64,000 bases of DNA, taken from contig NZ_FOJY01000001.1 of the NCBI RefSeq assembly GCF_900112085.1, forward strand, positions 62,001 to 126,000, given 5' to 3'. The position numbers and the translations under genes are program-made. The notes under the pieces were generated by a model that saw only the letters and a program-made list of their open reading frames with translations, had not been told where the DNA came from and ran no database searches. Of the stretch, positions 62,657 to 64,000 are shown piece by piece. This DNA comes from Acetitomaculum ruminis DSM 5522 (lineage in GTDB: Bacteria; Bacillota; Clostridia; Lachnospirales; Lachnospiraceae). Every line of letters begins with the position of its first letter. Position 1 is the first letter of the stretch.

Positions 62657-64000
62657 TTGGCAGACGATACAGAAAAATATCTGGACGATCTTTTGTCAGA
62701 CTTAGGTGATGGCGCAGATGACAGTTTGGATAATATCTTTGGCGACAAGGCTTCTGAAGATGAGTTTCTAAAAGAATTTGAAGCCTCAATAGATGAAGAG
62801 GATTTAGAAGATGACTCTTTTGCCAATGATGATTTAGACTCTCTTGTGTCAGATTTAGGACTGGATGAAGATGTTCCGGAATTAGAAGATGATTTATCGG
62901 CAAAAGCTTCTGAAGATTTTGATGAACCTGCTGATGTAATAGAAAAAGGACCTGAATTGGATATTCCACCTGTGGAAGATGAATTGACCGATTCTATTGA
63001 GCCTTTACCGGGGCTTGATGAGGGAATGCTGGGAGAAGGAGATTTGTTTTCAGACATTATGGATGATGAACCTATTCCGGATGATCTTCCTTCTGAAGAA
63101 GCGGATTTGGGAGATTCTGATATTTCAGGGGGAGAAGACCTGACGTCAAGTGATTTAGAGCTTCCTTTAGAGGACATGGAAAGCGACGACCTGTCTGATG
63201 CAGGAAGTCTGGAAGACTTGCTGGGGGATTCTATGGACATATCTTTAGATGATTCAGATTCTGATGTAGCAACTGCTGCTGAAGAGATAGAAGTTACAGA
63301 TGACTTATCAGATAAAAGCGTAACAGATTTGCTTGAAGATATGGGGGATGGAGAATTGTCAGATATGTTAAAAAATGATGAGAATGATATTCCCATTACA
63401 GATATGGAAGAAAGTGATCTTAGCTTATTTGAAGGCTTAGACAGGGATTTGGACGGAGATCTTAAAGGTGAAGATATTGGTCCGGTTAATCTGGAATTAG
63501 GAGTCGGACAGACAGATGAACTGCCTGATTTAGATGAAGTTGCAGCGTCAGACGGAGAGGCAGCTTCAGATTCTAAAGATGATGAAGAACCTAAAGGACT
63601 TCTTGCAAAAATTCTTTCTATATTTAAAAAGAAAGATGATGGCGAAGGAGAAGGGGATAAAAAAGGTAAAAAAGAAAAGCCTAAAAAAGAAAAGAAAGAG
63701 AAGCCTAAAAAGGAAAAGAAAGATAAAAAAGACAAAAAGGATAAAAAAGAGAAAAAGGAGAAGAAAGAAAAGCCTAAAAAAGAGAAAAAACCAAAGAAGG
63801 AAAAGCCAAAGAAGCCGGAAGAGCCAGAAGAAATTCTTCCACCTATTCCTAAGATAAAAATCTTTTTGGTAGTAGTTTTAGGCGCTTCCCTTACAGGTCT
63901 CTTTCTGTTTTGTATGAATATGTTCGGATATATGTTTAAGATTTCCCAGACAAAAGCATATTATGAACAGCAAAAATATACACAAGCCTTAGCAAGACTT
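62657..64000 (+). CDS. Large acidic/lysine-rich membrane protein (3' end outside window)
   Basis: Open from TTG 62657 (MADDTEKYLDDLLSDLGDG) to the window end, 448 residues seen; GGGAGGTGAGC lies six bases upstream. Residues 1-320 are extremely acidic and low in complexity, with recurring DLxSxLG/LEDLLGD-like short motifs (LDDLLSDLG, LDSLVSDLG, LEDLLGDS, VTDLLEDMG). Residues 323-390 are a Lys/Glu/Pro-rich tract. A hydrophobic span follows (about 399-425), then a helical start KISQTKAYYEQQKYTQALARL that looks like the first TPR. I do not recognise the family. The opposite-strand serine-rich frame at 62515-63735 is its mirror image. Confidence 0.8.
   Translation, partial: MADDTEKYLDDLLSDLGDGADDSLDNIFGDKASEDEFLKEFEASIDEEDLEDDSFANDDLDSLVSDLGLDEDVPELEDDLSAKASEDFDEPADVIEKGPELDIPPVEDELTDSIEPLPGLDEGMLGEGDLFSDIMDDEPIPDDLPSEEADLGDSDISGGEDLTSSDLELPLEDMESDDLSDAGSLEDLLGDSMDISLDDSDSDVATAAEEIEVTDDLSDKSVTDLLEDMGDGELSDMLKNDENDIPITDMEESDLSLFEGLDRDLDGDLKGEDIGPVNLELGVGQTDELPDLDEVAASDGEAASDSKDDEEPKGLLAKILSIFKKKDDGEGEGDKKGKKEKPKKEKKEKPKKEKKDKKDKKDKKEKKEKKEKPKKEKKPKKEKPKKPEEPEEILPPIPKIKIFLVVVLGASLTGLFLFCMNMFGYMFKISQTKAYYEQQKYTQALARL

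Noticed and set aside
62515-63735. Long minus-strand frame of about 400 serine-rich residues
   Set aside because: It is the mirror of the acidic plus-strand gene at 62657-64000: GAT/GAA/TCA-rich codons read backwards give serine. It also overlaps the end of cheV and has no ribosome site.

Overview
The window is a low-GC (roughly one third G+C by eye), densely packed chromosomal segment with strong AGGAGG-type ribosome sites and TTGACA/TATAAT promoters. The gene content (Wood-Ljungdahl enzymes, ScpA/ScpB, GGGtGRT protein with a NifU-like partner, AmmeMemoRadiSam proteins, BspA-like surface proteins, no outer-membrane genes) points to an anaerobic, probably motile Gram-positive of the Clostridia, most likely a Lachnospiraceae acetogen. 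A rumen genus such as Acetitomaculum would fit, but the species is a guess.

Layout. 1-6500: the end of an EAL (c-di-GMP phosphodiesterase) protein, a 57-residue membrane protein, alaS, rpsU and cls. 6500-14400: a long leader holding a candidate structured RNA, then the methyl branch of the Wood-Ljungdahl pathway: fhs, fchA, folD, metV, metF, lpdA and gcvH, with stem-loops between several cistrons. 14400-20300: a GHKL kinase/LytTR regulator pair (minus strand), scpA-scpB with a small hypothetical protein and a lone Hpt protein, then a MATE exporter and its MarR regulator (minus). 20335-20660: six 29-bp repeats, each reading as a -35/-10 promoter towards marR with an embedded palindrome, next to a consensus promoter reading the other way into acsB. 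20662-22791: acsB (acetyl-CoA synthase) on its own transcription unit, away from the other carbonyl-branch genes, which are not in the window.

22900-36500: housekeeping and biosynthesis: DUF445 protein, Xaa-Pro aminopeptidase, glycosyltransferase, queH, asnB-argH, asd, topB, a beta-helix acyltransferase-like protein, and the NifU-like/GGGtGRT pair. 36500-39600: membrane proteins of unknown role (DUF389, VanZ-like), a four-hairpin palindromic element, and a gene-free 380-nt unit that folds into long helices, ends in a strong terminator and looks like a non-coding RNA gene. 39600-44100: a STAND/NB-ARC-like ATPase with helical repeats, followed by a fused Memo-AMMECR1 protein and its radical SAM partner. 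44200-49450: two secreted surface proteins, a DUF1294 protein and a phosphopantetheinyl transferase. 49500-53720: two chemoreceptors (minus). 54000-57100: ferrous iron uptake (HMA protein, FeoB, two small membrane proteins) with a palindromic operator-like motif found twice. 57280-64000: MFS transporter, OmpR-type two-component system, lipoprotein, CheV and a large acidic/lysine-rich membrane protein cut by the window end.

How the genes fit together. Fhs, FchA, FolD and MetV/MetF take formate to methyl-THF. AcsB would join the methyl group, CO and CoA. GcvH and LpdA are the lipoyl-carrier half of the glycine cleavage/synthase system and sit with this pathway in several clostridial acetogens. 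The candidates most likely to be new are the gene-free RNA at 38315-38700, the tandem promoter/operator array at 20335-20508, the structured leader before fhs, and the STAND ATPase/AmmeMemoRadiSam neighbourhood.
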